From positions 496,001 through 560,000 of the forward strand of contig JAGKQI010000096.1 of NCBI GenBank assembly GCA_018806915.1: a DNA stretch of 64,000 nt, in the 5' to 3' direction. Below are positions 31,566 through 43,900 of the stretch, in pieces (the first letter of the stretch is position 1; each line of letters opens with the position of its first letter). The position numbers were made by a program, and so were the translations under genes. A model generated the notes under the pieces. The model saw nothing but the letters and a program-made list of their open reading frames with translations. It was not told the origin of the DNA and made no database searches. The DNA comes from Phytophthora colocasiae (lineage: Eukaryota; Oomycota; Peronosporomycetes; Peronosporales; Peronosporaceae).

Positions 31566-33107
31566 ATGTCCAGCAACAAGGACACCATAGCAGCTTCAAG
31601 CCACTCCTCCGCAACTCAAGAGCAGGAAGCCACGGCTACAGCGACGACCGCTGCCGCCAGCCCCAGTCCTTCAGCTGTAGACGTACGTGACGATGCAAAC
31701 GCCGGCGAGGAGCCGCTGGTCAAGAAACGTCGCACTAAGAACTTCCAGTTGCGCGAGGACCTGGCCAAGTCTAGAGGCTCCGTGACGGTCCATGTGCCTG
31801 CCTTTGAGCCATTGACATTCGCCACTTGGGATGAATTCATCCAGGCCTGGAACAGCTACATGGCGCACACGAAGACCATGTACAGACGTCGCAGTTCATC
31901 GACCACAACATATTGGAACAACAAGCACAAGTTCAAGAAATACCCCGTGCCGGAGGACTTCAAGTATGCTACTATGGCCTATTGGTGCACACATGGCTGC
32001 ATCCAGCCATCCAGAGGAAACGGCGTGCGAACACACTTGCACAATCGGTACACTGGTTGCTCAGCCCGCATCACAGCTGACGTCGTGTTCGAGGTGGTGG
32101 ATGGGGATCCCACCAAAGTCCGTTGGCTGGTGCGTGTGCGCAATCAGATTTCCCAGCACAACCACAGGATTAGCGACGAGATCTACAACTGCTACACGAA
32201 CAACAGCTCCGTTCCGGACGAGTTGTTGCTTGGGCCAGAAGATCAGAGGCAGGAGATGCAGGTGGACTCCGCGTACGAGCCGTCGGCGCGTATCTTGACG
32301 GAGCTGGAGCCCATGGTCGATAGTGGTAAGTAGGGGGTTAGCTGCGAATTTTAGGCCATTTTGTTTGATACTGACGATGTATCGTGAGCATAGGATTTAC
32401 AACCAGGGCTCACTTGGAGACGAAGATGAACGTTAAGGCGGCCATCAATGGCATTTCCACAGGTATGCCGGTAACTAAACAAGGTGACTGGGACGGTTTT
32501 GCTTATATGATGCTGGTGTGGTGTAGGTGTGTCGGGGGCTTTGCTGAAAGAAGCGCTGGCGAATGATCACAAGCTGAATATGGCGGCATCAGAGATGCAG
32601 CCACTGTTGGACGAACTGAAGAACACGCCATCGCGCGTGATCCACAAGCGTTTGCAGGATGTGTCAGAGATGGTTGCGCACTTGCAAGCAAAGTGGCATC
32701 AGGGTACGCTGGATTTAAGTTGTTGTACAACTTGTGTAAATGTACATTGCTCACGTGTATTATTGTTGGGTATTTCAGACCGTATTGCGGAGGAAGCCGC
32801 GCAGGCCCATGTAGTTCCAATGCCGTCTTTAGCAGTTGAAGCTTCAACTCCACCAAGTGCTGAAGCACTCGGCAAGGGAAGCACCAATGCGATATCCACA
32901 ATCTCTGGCTTGCCTCCTGGTGCTGCTTTTTACCTGACGCCGCGAGTAGAGCAGGTCGCGGAAACAAGCCGCATGGGCTCAGCTGGAGCTAGTACTGAAA
33001 GCAGGCCATCGGATGATGAATCTACGCCCACCCCGAGTGACCGGGGGATTCTTGAAAAAAGCGGCCAAGTCCTGGGAAACCAGCGAGGTCCTTCCGAAGC
33101 TGTGTAA
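31566..33107 (+). CDS. FAR1/MULE-type zinc-binding DNA-binding protein
   Basis: Four exons, 31566-32325, 32394-32462, 32527-32703 and 32778-33107, all joined in phase 1, give about 444 residues. A Ser/Thr/Ala-rich start and a basic KKRRTK signal precede a FAR1-like domain (about 85-205): FATWDEFIQAWNSYMAHT, MAYWCTHGCIQPSRG, YTGCSARITADV, WLVRVRNQISQHNHRI. The C..C..H-x-H ligands of this WRKY-GCM1-like finger come from Mutator-like transposases and their domesticated relatives (FAR1/FHY3, ZSWIM). There is no DDE catalytic domain after it; the remainder is helical, then Pro/Ser-rich. So this looks like a host-adopted DNA-binding protein, not an active transposase. It is intact and spliced, which favours function. 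DNA target unknown. Confidence 0.75.
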
Positions 33108-33309
33108 ATGCAAACCCGTGTCAATATTGGTAGTATCCATTGGGATTGAACATGGTTGTTGCTTTGCCATAAAGCTGGTGAGTTGAGCGGTATTTCTGTC
33201 GATGAGATGTGCACCTTGATGGAACAAGCTGACGGTTTTCGCTTGAAGCCACGCGAAATTGCAATCCAGATTTGGTCACGACGCGAACTGCAGCTCAACT
33301 CCATTGGCA

Positions 33310-36300
33310 ATGAACAGATGTGGTGGTGCGCTGAGGACACGCTTCTTCGTGAACGAACTGAATACAGCACACAGCGCCACGTCTGAAGATAGAGATGGCG
33401 ATAACCAGGAAGACACTGAGCTTTTTCTTGCTGACGACGACAGTGAAGACTTTAATGCACTTGCTGAGGAAACATCAAGCATGATATCCTGTGAAAGTAG
33501 AAGTTTCGTGTGCAGCGATCAGAACACAATTACGGCAGTACGCGTGCGGCCCATGCTACAGTCAGAGAGGAAGAACGGATACCGAATTATTGTCGATGTG
33601 AGTGCGAATAACACTAGTTTGGTGACTAAAATTGTGAACCCGACATCACTCCCTTCATCAACTCGAAAACACACGATCGCAACGTACACGTCAAGCAAAT
33701 CGCCACTTGAATCGACGGCAGCTACAGATTTGACGTTCCCAGCACAATTCACGCAAGAGTTCTGGTTTGACTACACCTATTGGTCTTTTGGCCGTTCAGC
33801 TGCACAACAGGTTGCTACACAAGCTACAATCTATGACGAACTTGGTGTAATTGCTCTTCAAACCTTGCTACAAGGACACAATTGCTCTGTCTTCGCGTAT
33901 GGACAGCCAGGTGCAGGCAAGACTTACACCATGATGGGGAACAGTGGGGAGCGTGCATTGTTGGCTGCATCTGTAAGAAGCAACACTAGCGACGTGGGAG
34001 TCCCTAATCCGTTATTCACATCTGAAAAACGAGGGTTGATTCCGCGGCTTTGCCAAGGGTTATTCGCTGAAATCGATGAAGGGAAGAGGGCGGGGATTTC
34101 GTCCACGGTTATCATGAGTTACGTGGAGATCTACGATGAACGGGTATACGATCTGCTATCCCAAGCTACATTAAAGGTGCGTTACTCTCTTCAAAAGCTT
34201 CTTGGATATTATTTTCTCATGATTGTTTTCTGTACTTGTGTCGCTACTACTTCCAGAAATCTCTGAAGGTTCGGGAACACCCTGAAGATGGCGCCTTTGT
34301 CGAACGAGCACAACGTGTACGTGTCACAAGCTCCTCACAACTTATGAACATAGTTGAAGAGGGGAACCGGACGCGCTCGGTTGCTTCCTGCCTGCCTTGT
34401 CGACCGCATACTGTGCTAACGATTTCACTTACGCAAAATGCTTCAATGGGATCTGGAGATGACACTCCCAGAAAGAGCAAGCTTTGCTTGGTGGATTTAG
34501 CTGGTAGTGAGCGAGTTGATCACTCTGAAACAAGCGGGTTACGACTCCGCGAAGCTGCGAGTGTCAATCGTTCTTTAGCGACTCTGGCTGATGTGGTTGG
34601 CGCTTTAGCCAAGCGTAAAGTCAGTCGCTCATCAGATCAACACCAGAAAACGTTTGCTCCTTACCGAAATTCAGTGCTGACCCGACTACTGAAGGACTGT
34701 CTTGGCGGCCGAGCCAAAACAATAATGATCGGTGCCATCAGCCCGTGCTGTGCCCATTACGAGGAGTCCATTTCTACGTTAAAAACCATCGAACGTGCAA
34801 GGAGTATCTACAGCACAGGTCGACTGCAAACGGATACCAGTGGAGATCTGACACAGAGGTTCTTGGATGAAGTCAATGAACTGACATTGGACCTTTGTGC
34901 ATCTGACGAAAGCAGTATTCCGTCAGCCTTGCCTAACGAATGCTGCGGTGCTCCGGAGTGCCACAATGAATGTCCTGATTGTGAAACTTGCAACTTACCT
35001 GACGGTGATAATAACACACCGGATCACACTCCACTCAAAGCACAGGTGAAGGAGATAACGGCTGACGAGGGGGATGATGATAATCTGGCGCACCAAGTCA
35101 AACAGAAGGGACTTGCGCAAAATGTTCATTTGCTGAATTTGGTTGCTATTCGCCGACGTTGGCAGACTTTGCGCTTGTATCGAGCTTTGGGACAATGGAG
35201 AAAGTTTGTTTCTTCCGAGCGTATTATGATCACAGAAAAGATCGGCAACGACGTCGTGGACAGCAAAGGCTCAACATTACGTGCACTACCAGCGCTTGTT
35301 CGGAGAAAATCAGGCTGTCCACCACTACATACACATACGCCAACAGGTGAAGGGCACAAAACGGATCGTGTTGAAGACGTGGTTGCAGTTGTTGTCGCTA
35401 CTGATGCAATTTGCTGCTCTGTAGTGCAGAATTTTTTGTTTCCAGGCCACCCCCAGCCCCCAGAAGTATTGATGCAGCAGTCGAATACAGACGAGGAATC
35501 TCTCTTGGAAGTGTTAGCATCAAGCTCGGAATTTGATCGATCCGAGTTCCGATTTACTACGCACTGCGAAGACACAATTGAAGATGAGCCACTGGAAGAG
35601 CTGGCATTATCGAAAGGTTATACTAGCGATGAGGATAAGTTGAATCTGGATTCAGAGTTTGATACGCTTGATTTACGACAAGAGATAGAGATCGAAAGCA
35701 AAGGCCCCGAACTCCTTCACGACGAGAGATCAGTCCATTCTACGCTGGCACTGTGCATGGATTCGATTGACATGGCTCGAAGAGCATTAGGCCCTGGTGT
35801 TCATAATCTACGCGCCACAAGAGGAACCGGGGTAGAATATGATCTTCTTCGGTATCTGGACAAAAAACTAATCGCCATGACGCAGAACTTTGAAGATCTC
35901 TTGGCGAATTTACGATGGATACCATCAAGATCAACTTGCGAAGGCTTAGAAACCTTAATTGGCGAATTTTGTTTGCAGATTGTAACTAGACTCTGCGATC
36001 AGCTACCGAGTGTCTCCAGTGCGTGTATAGCTGGCCGTTTGCAGCTCGAATCACAACTAGAGCGCTTTGGTAACTGTCTCAGGCAGCAGTTGCTACCTGA
36101 AATTGCCCGCGGTTTAACCGAGAAGGCAAATGAACACAGCATCATTTCCCTTTTCTCTGTAGCAACTGAATTACTTGTGATGACTGAGAGAATTACTCTG
36201 GTGTGGACCTTAGTTGGCCATCAGAAACGAGAGCGACTGCTACAAGCTCAAGCATTAGAGGCTACAACAATCAGGGAGAGGAAAATGGCTGCTAAAATCG

Positions 36301-38209
36301 CGGCTCTCGAGGAACGCAACGTAGAGCTATCGGCGAAGCTCGACGTACTGTTAGCTACAAACTCTACAGATGATTCAAATACCAGGATGACGCACGATAC
36401 GAATCTGGGGGCTAAGCAATTGACACTAAAACATCAGCTTACCGAGCTCGAAAACAGTATCCTCGAGCAAAGATCCGAACTTGAACGAATTAAGGCTGAA
36501 CGTGCATCGGAAAAGTCTTGCCTTGAAAACGAGATCGTGCTTCAGGCAGCGACAATTGATGAACAAATATTACTTTTGAAGAAAGCACAAATTCAACGCG
36601 AATCGGCCGAAATGCTAGCTGAGGATATATTGATGCACTGTGTTTCGCTGGTAGACAGCATCAATACTCAGATCAGTCAGATTACAGCGCTGGAAAACCG
36701 CATTTCACAGGACAAACAACACTCATTAGAGGTGGAATCAAGCCTAGCAGCATCGGTGGAAGATCGCGATGAGCTCGTACTACTTCTTTCTCAGACGGAA
36801 GAAGCACTATCAAGTGCCCTTAATCGTGAAAAGGGGTTGCAAAGTCAGCTTTTAGGACCCATTTCCCGCGAATCGGAAGACATGAACCGTGTACGAGGTG
36901 AGTTACACGAGACAACGCTAGAACTCGCTTCACTCCGCGAGGAGCTCGCAGAGCTGTTGGATCACTCGACACTTCAGAGCGCTACCATGGAAGCTCTGAC
37001 GTTAGAACACGACAAATCATTGCGAAGGATCCGGGATATTAAAAGTGAACGGGACGACGTGGTGCTTGAATGTCAAAAAGAGAGATGTGTATCGAAGCAA
37101 AGAGAAGAAAAATACCTAGCACTTGCTCATGGATTCGCAGAAAAAATATCGAAACTGGAGAGGCAGCAAGAAACCGAGCGCGAGCAATGTATGGCCATAC
37201 ACGAAGCTTTACAGCGTCAGACAAGTTCTTTTCAGAAGGTTCAGGCTCAACAGCACTCGATTAAGATGGACCACTGCAGCACAATCCGACATCTCAAGGG
37301 ACAAATAGACACTCTGGTTGCCGAATCTCGCTTTTTGACTGCAGAACTGGAAACAAATGCACATGAACTGGAAAAAACTCGAGTGACAGCCAAGGTCCAC
37401 ATTCAGCAAATCAAGACGCAGAGCAAATTGTCCATACTTGATCTGGAAGATCAGGTAAGCAATTTAATCAAGAAACTGCACGAATGCAAGCAAGATCTCA
37501 AGTCAACTATTCAGAATTGGATCCGATCCGAGGTGCAGTGTGGATTGCAACGGGTTTGTATGCAACGCCTGACCAGCAATGTGCTGGAATACAAGGAGTC
37601 GTGTATGATGCAACTTGCTGACACTGAGTCTTGTTCATTGCGAGAGAGTATTGCTCAAGGCTCTGTTAACGTCCCGAGTGAAACTGACCTGGTTGTAAAC
37701 GACCACTTGAGCAGTCTTGACGCATGGTTTGATGAAGTGATTTCGGGAGATCAAGGGGCATCGAACCTAGTAAACCCTGCACTGGAAGCATCGGATAACG
37801 AAGATTCGGCAGCGCGTTCGTCATTGCTAAAGACATTGACGGATCTGAGTGCGCTAACGAACGAATTGCTGGTTGTGTGTGAGAGTACATCTGATCCCGA
37901 AGTCCTTTCTAACAGCTCGCTCGCAGAAAAGTCCGGCCACAGTAGTGAAGTGAATGACCAGCAAGTAAAACGAGTTGTTGGTACGACCAACGAAGTGGAG
38001 AAAGCGAAGCAAAAGGAGACGTCGTCGAATGAGGTTATTCAGCTCAGGTATGCTATGGCTTATTTCGATTGATGATACTCTTGGAACTATCATATTTGTG
38101 CATGTCTTTCAGAAAAATCATTGTGAAATTGAAGGAGGCGCTGGATGCAAAGGACGATATGCTGTTGTTCCTCGACGGGAAAGTTAGACGTCTAGAACAG
38201 TGTAATTGA
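33310..38209 (+). CDS. Kinesin motor protein with long coiled-coil tail
   Basis: Exons 33310-34176, 34257-38047 and 38113-38209 give about 1,584 residues. The start is the first ATG of a frame that otherwise opens with TTG; M58 (MISCESRSF) is an alternative. The motor domain (about 70-500) begins ITAVRVRPM, has the P-loop GQPGAGKTYTMMG, MSYVEIYDERVYDLL, switch II LVDLAGSERV, then NRSLATLADVVGAL and FAPYRNSVLTRLLKDCLGG. The place of the switch I SSRSH motif reads ASCLPCRPH and is about four residues short. After the motor come acidic linkers, a helical region and extended coiled coils (about 1,000-1,500). It walks on or otherwise acts along microtubules; the N-terminal motor suggests plus-end direction. 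Subfamily unsure (kinesin-3-like features). The last exon is small and finishes the tail (KLKEALDAKDDMLLFLDGK). Confidence 0.88.
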
Positions 38210-39055
38210 CCAAAGCTTGCTGTGCCCGGGAAGCTCTGGATATGTCGAAAATTCATTCTTCGAGAAATCGAGATCATTACTGCACGCGTAGATGTAAAAT
38301 TTGGATTTACTACTTTGTATCATACTGTGTCTGGTCTTGTCCGGATCGCGCAGTACGACGATTCGTCGAGAAGGTCTCGGCTAACTTGGCGCTCTGTGCC
38401 ACAATGATGCATTTCTTTAGTAATTCGACGAACACCGAAGATAAAGACAACTGAATACGCCGGCCGACCCCCACCCCCACCCGAGGAGATCTCGAAGCCG
38501 ACAGTGTCGTTTTTCTTTTCAGTCAACCTTTTTGAACAGTAGGTTGGGGACACGTCGCTTCACTGCAGCCAGCTCGGCATCGGTAAGCTCATTGTGAGGA
38601 AAGCTTCAGGAGATGATGAACCACTGACGCCCCCACGCACAACTGTTGGTGTCGTTTACAATACAGAGACTTTCACTGCGATAGAGCTTACCAAGGTTTT
38701 CAAGTCTTGTTTTCGTCAGACTTAAGAATTGAAACCGTAGCGGCCATATCCAAAGACAAATCCATTGTCTTCCCTATGTCGTCTACTACGTAGTAAGGTG
38801 CGATCGATGTCAGAAACCGCACGTGTTGCTGTTCGAACGCACAAGAATGCGTCGCGCAGTAGAATAAGAGATTCCTAGGTTGGTGCATAGTTAATATCTC
38901 AACCATAATACACTACTTTTAGAGACATATATTATTATTTCGGTAATAAAATTATTTACCAATATATTCGAAAAAATATATCAACCAATATAATCGAAAA
39001 CTAATAATAATATACCAAATACTACAAAATAATATACTTACCAAGCAGTGTACTA
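38210..39055. other. Intergenic region with a coding-like remnant, AT-rich towards the transposons
   Basis: On the minus strand from ATG 38906 to about 38700 a frame reads MVEILTMHQPRNLLFYC then SIAPYYVVDDIGKTMDLSLD. Further down, near 38530-38600, another frame reads NELTDAELAAVKRRVPNLL and stops. Codon use looks coding-like, but no family is recognised. It could be the 3' end of a gene whose 5' part was lost next to the transposon cluster. From 38930 to 39050 the DNA is very AT-rich with repeated TAATAATAT-type motifs. Confidence 0.35.
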
Positions 39056-39280
39056 CACTCAGCGACAAAACCTTTGGGACAGCTATAGCTCGGCTTCTAG
39101 AAAGAGTTAGGAGGTCCTATTTAAATATGCTTCTGCTGTTGGATAGGCTAATACGGGACTAGTGACGCTGACCAAAGATTTCGGAGAACTACGGGTGGCT
39201 GGCATACAACTGACGGCAAAATGCACCGCGACAAAACTTTGGGACACAATTTTGACTTGATTTCACTATGCAATTAGTAG
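39056..39280 (+). repeat. Left terminal inverted repeat of Tc1/mariner element
   Basis: About 225 bp, matching the reverse complement of 45461-45699 apart from an internal 16-bp deletion and a few substitutions. Contains the outer and inner direct repeats likely bound by transposase. Confidence 0.9.
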
Positions 39281-39442
39281 GGGATTACATCACCTTTTTT
39301 AAGGGCGACCTTGAAACACCTGACTGGCATGCTGTCCATTTGATTGAGTAGCTCTTTCAGTGCCACCGATTCCCATGCAGCCATTACCGCAGCAGTAAGC
39401 TGGGCACTGAGGTGTACTGCTTTCCGTAACTGTAGACCCTCC
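39274..39442 (-). pseudogene. Tc1/mariner transposase, C-terminal fragment cut off by Copia
   Basis: Joined across the Copia insertion (removing one CCTCC copy) the reading is ATLARRVYSYGKQYTSV, the usual sequence after the catalytic ENVW. A 1-nt frameshift near 39410 then leads to AAVMAAWESVALKELLNQM and SMPVRCFKVALKKGDVIPY with a stop at 39274, a typical Tc1 C-terminus. So the transposase has lesions besides the insertion. Confidence 0.85.
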
Positions 39443-39598
39443 TGTTGGAAACCACTGAGTCGTTTCGGCCGGTTAGCAACCCCCTCGGAGATTGCGAGTG
39501 GAAGTCGTAGGTAACGGACGCTAGTCGATAAGGCCGAAGCAATAAACCAGTTCTACATTTACCATCAACTTCTCAAGTCCCCTCTAGACGATTCAATA
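39443..39598 (+). repeat. Copia 5' LTR
   Basis: 156 bp, TGTTGGAAACCACTGA at the start, GATTCAATA at the end. Gag translation could begin at ATG 39603, only four bases after it, leaving almost no leader, so the primer-binding site probably overlaps that start. Confidence 0.95.
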
Positions 39599-39602
39599 GG
39601 TT

Positions 39603-40961
39603 ATGTGCCCAAGTCGCACTACGAAGGAAGTCATGCCTCGCGAGCCGTATGAGCAAGTTGAAGCCGACGGTCAAGCCTCTGGCCCTACAACTGTCGAGCA
39701 AGGAGCTCCTGCCCATGGCGAAAGCGAAGGCACCAGCATTCCACCTACCCACGCAAGTGGAGGTCGTACGCCTGCGGTTGCTGACCGGCTAGACCAATTG
39801 TTTGAACTCCTCGTTGGCCTGAGCGAACGAGTCGTGCGCATGGAGAATTCTTAACGTCACCCTGGCTCCAGCATCTCAACGGATGTCGACATGGAGCAAT
39901 GCGTGTTTGGGCGTATAGTACGCAACGAGCTCGAACGCCGGCTGCGAGCCGACTCTTTTGAAGAAGCAATGGGGGTAGGCCCAAATGCGGCTAGGTTGCG
40001 GCACGGCTCACCACCGCTTGCCCCCTGGCAAACACCACCTGTACCGCCACTCCCAGACACCCACCAGCCAGTACAAGGCACCCACCAACCCCACCATGCT
40101 GAACAAGCGGCGGCCCAACCGCCGCAACCGGCTGGATATTGGCCTGCAGCTGGTGTCCGAGTGCCGACCACTCGTGAGAAGAAACTGGTCATTCAACCCT
40201 TCAGCGGCAAAGAAACCTACAAGAGCCTCGGTAGCGGTTTCTTCCAGTGGGGGCACCGGTTCGTACGTCAATTAATAATTGCGCAGCAGGCGTGCCGTTT
40301 CGACTGGCCTGAAGACATAAAGATAAACTTACTCGGCAACTACCTCACGGGATCCGCTCACTCGTATTATGTGGGACAACTCGATCGGTGGTGTTCCGAA
40401 CAGCAAACACTTGAACACGTAATGAACCGGATGCTGCAAGCATTTCATACTCCTGTCACGAGTGATCAAGCAGTGCGGATGATGTCGGCCAAGAAACGTG
40501 ACGACCGAACCTGGACAGAGCACTACATGTATCTTGTAGCCATTCAGCAGGCTGCAGGAACACCAGAAAGCACCGTGCTAGAATACATCATCAAGTCTGC
40601 GCCACCAGATATGAAGGGCATACTGACGTCAAGGTTGAACAACCAGAGAGCAGACTACGTAAAACAAGCAGAAGAGCTAGCCCATTTCGCTCAACGACAC
40701 GAACGCGACCTTGGTGGAACAAGACGTTCAAACCCAGGAACTATCAACCACGTTGGTGACCTATCCTGTTTTCAGTGCGGTGAAACAGGCCACCTCAAAC
40801 GTAATTGCCCGAAAAAAAAAGAACTCACTGCAAGCCCGACGAGCTTTACAAAGGAGGAACTGGGGTTATTTATCCGTGCTATCGTCGAAAACAGCCCACA
40901 CTGTCGTGAAATACCCGAAAATTTTCCGTCTAAAGAGATACATTATCGGCGACGATCCTAG
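39603..40961 (+). pseudogene. Copia gag
   Basis: The frame opens at 39603, meets an in-frame TAA at 39852-39854 and continues in the same frame from 39891 to 40961. The second part has a capsid-like helical region (QWGHRFVRQLIIAQQACRFD, NYLTGSAHSYYVGQLDRW) and a CCHC zinc knuckle, CFQCGETGHLKRNC, which binds RNA. The first 84 codons (MCPSRTTKEV..., with DRLDQLFELLVGLSERV) look like the original N-terminus, cut off by the nonsense change. Confidence 0.85.
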
Positions 40962-43900
40962 TCAGCAAGAAAACATGATATTGCTGTCAGCAAAGCACTT
41001 TCATCACCCATGGACTCGGAGGTGGTTGGAACGGAACAGCTTTGATCCAGAAGAGACCCGAGTGCTCTCTTTAAACCAGTTTAGGCTAGATGAACTCAAA
41101 GCTCAAACGAAAAAGAGCTTTGTACTTGCCGTGAACAATGCCGAAGGTGGTGTGGACAACACGTGGGTCTTGGACAGCGGAGCAAGCTGACACCTTGTGC
41201 GAAGCGCTGACATGCTTCAAGACGCTGTTGAGGTAGACGAAACGTGCATCGTGGCAGACGGAGCTACGCTTCCGGTCAAGCTCAAGGGAAAGTCACCTTT
41301 GAAGTCACCACAAACGGAAGGATTCACCTCATCACGCTGACAGACGTCTACTTCTCCGAAAACCTCGCGCGAAACATAATCTCGTACGTGAAGCTCGAGC
41401 GTCAAGGCTACGTGCTGCAGTACCAAGGAGAAAAGCGATACATCGGACGTCCCGGCAAAGGAGTCTGGCTGTTTGAAGTGGAAAGCCGAAATGGTGTACT
41501 TGTGGTAGACACAACGTCAGCTCACACTCAAGGTCAGGAATGCGTGCAAGACGTGATATTCGCTGCTCTTCAAGAAAGTAACGCAGACACAGCGCCGGAC
41601 ATCGTTAGTGCCTCGCTTATGGACTTTCACGAGCGTTTGGCGCACGTGAGCTACGACACAATCGAGAGAATGGCAGCAGAACCGGGATCCGGTATCAAAC
41701 TTACCGATCGGACACGACAAAACTGCCTGACATGTGCTTGAAGCAAGCAAACGAAGTCCCCGCAGTCTAAGCGAGACAGTGGAGAACACGCACCAGTTGA
41801 TCGTATCGGTGGTGTTATTTGCAGTGACCTAAAGGGACCGATGACGCCAGCCGACCGACGCGGAAACAGGTATCTCGTCAACTTCGTGGACAAGTCCAAC
41901 TGCTGCAGAGTGTTCGTTGCAAGGACGAAGGACGCGGCGGCTAAAGTGTTCGAGCATTTTCTGACCTACTTCGAGAAGAGGTTCAATTGTCGATTCCACG
42001 TGCTGCGCACCGATGGAGGCGGTAAATACCGAAATGTCGACCTCTTCTGCAAGTCGTCGGGGGTGGCACGGCAAATTAGCGAGGCTAGTAATCAAGCATC
42101 GAACGGGAAAGCGGAGAGGATGCACAGGACCATCTTGAATATGGCTTGATCGATGATTTTTGCGTCAGGACTGCCGCTCAGCTTCTGGGGAGATGCGGTC
42201 GAGTATGCCGCCTACATACTCAACAGAGTGTCGACGAGAGCCAACGCCAAGCGAATGTTGCCATTGGAGGTTCTGACGGGCGTAAAGCCAAAACTTGCGG
42301 ACATCGTGACGTTCGGCAGCAAATGTACTGTTAGGAGAGACGTCGGAAAAGCTGCGCTGAAACCTCGGGCACTAGTCGGTATCATTGTGGGAAGAAATGA
42401 TGAAACCAAAGGATACCGGCTTTACCTGCCTGCGGATAGGCTTGTCGTGACCTCGCAGCACGTGCAGAACATGGAGACTCTCAACGATGAACAGCGAACA
42501 GCTTCAACAACAGTTGCAGACTGAAGACCCAGCGTTAGCAAAAGAGGCCGTCACAACAAGCTCGGGGAAGACCAAGGGTAACAAGCGCAAGACACGACGC
42601 GCTAGAATGTCGAAGCGTTCGGATTCTCGATCAGAAGGAGGTTCGATGTCTGAAGGAGCCTCCTCAGCCAATACACTGTCAGGCGGGAAGGTGGAAGACC
42701 ACCCCGAGAGCGAAGGAAAAACTCGTCCGCGAACGAGGTACATGGGTTCGAAACATGTACCAGTCGCGGAAGTTAATTTTGCAGCTACACCTGATCCCAT
42801 AAACTATCGAGAGGCCATGAAATCCGAGGAAGCTGACAAATGGAAGGAGGCAGTGGTAGAAGAGCTGTTGGCGCTAGAAATGAATGGAACCTGAAAATTA
42901 GTTCCAAGGCCAACGGGTGCGCGGGTCCTACACACCAAGTGGGTATTCAAGACGAAGACGCACGCTGACGGGGCAATTGAACGTCGCAAGGGTCGTATGG
43001 TTGTATGCGGGAACAAGCAGGAGCTTGGAGTGAATTACACGTTGACGTTCTCCGCAGTGCTCGATATGTCAACGGGCAAAGTGCTGCTCGTAATGGCTCA
43101 AATTTGGGGCGTACCCGCGCAGCACGGCGACGTGCCCAACGCGTACGTCAAAGCGGTAAAGAAGAAGGGATCGAGATCTACATAGCCGTGCCTGACGGAA
43201 TGGAGATTGACGAAGATACTCTACGACGCTTTGGGGTGCGGAGCAAACGAGAAATAGTGCTGAGGCTGCTCAAGAGCTTGTATGGGCTTAAGCAGGCGGG
43301 AAGAATGTGGAATCAGTTGCTTCACAAAATACTACTCAAGTTGGCATTCGTCCAGTGCTATGCAGAAAGTAGCTTGTATCACAAACAAGATGCCGACGGG
43401 ACGACACTCGTTGGTGTGTATGTCGATGATCTACTTGTCACTGGTACTAGCAATGCCAGAGTTGACCAGTTCTTTTCGGATATGCAGTGCCTGGCCCTGA
43501 AGGACTTAGGGGTGGTGACCAAGTTTTTTGGTGTTCATTTCAAGCAGAATGGTGACGGCTGGATACTTGATCAAGCGCAAACCATCAGCGAAATGCTTAC
43601 GAGATTTGACCTAGCAGAGGCAAGACCGGTGAGAGCTCCAATCGGGCAAGATGGTGGCGACGACGATGTGTTATTATCTGACGGCGGAGAAGGCACGCGT
43701 GAATGACCGACCGTACGCAGGTTTCAGTCACTCGTGGGTAGTTTGCTGTGGGTGGCAAGATGCACTCGACCCGATATTTCTTTCGCGGTTCTTCGTGTTA
43801 CTCGACGTGCCCACGCGCCCACTGAGTCTGACTGGCGCTTGGCCAAGCGGATAGCACGATATCTTAAGGGAGCTTTCGATGTTAAGTTTGAGATGATGGC

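Noticed and set aside
40711..41190. 159-codon frame overlapping Copia gag
   Set aside because: Its first half is a shadow of gag in another frame; only its end (from about 40960) is real protease-region sequence, included in the pol entry.
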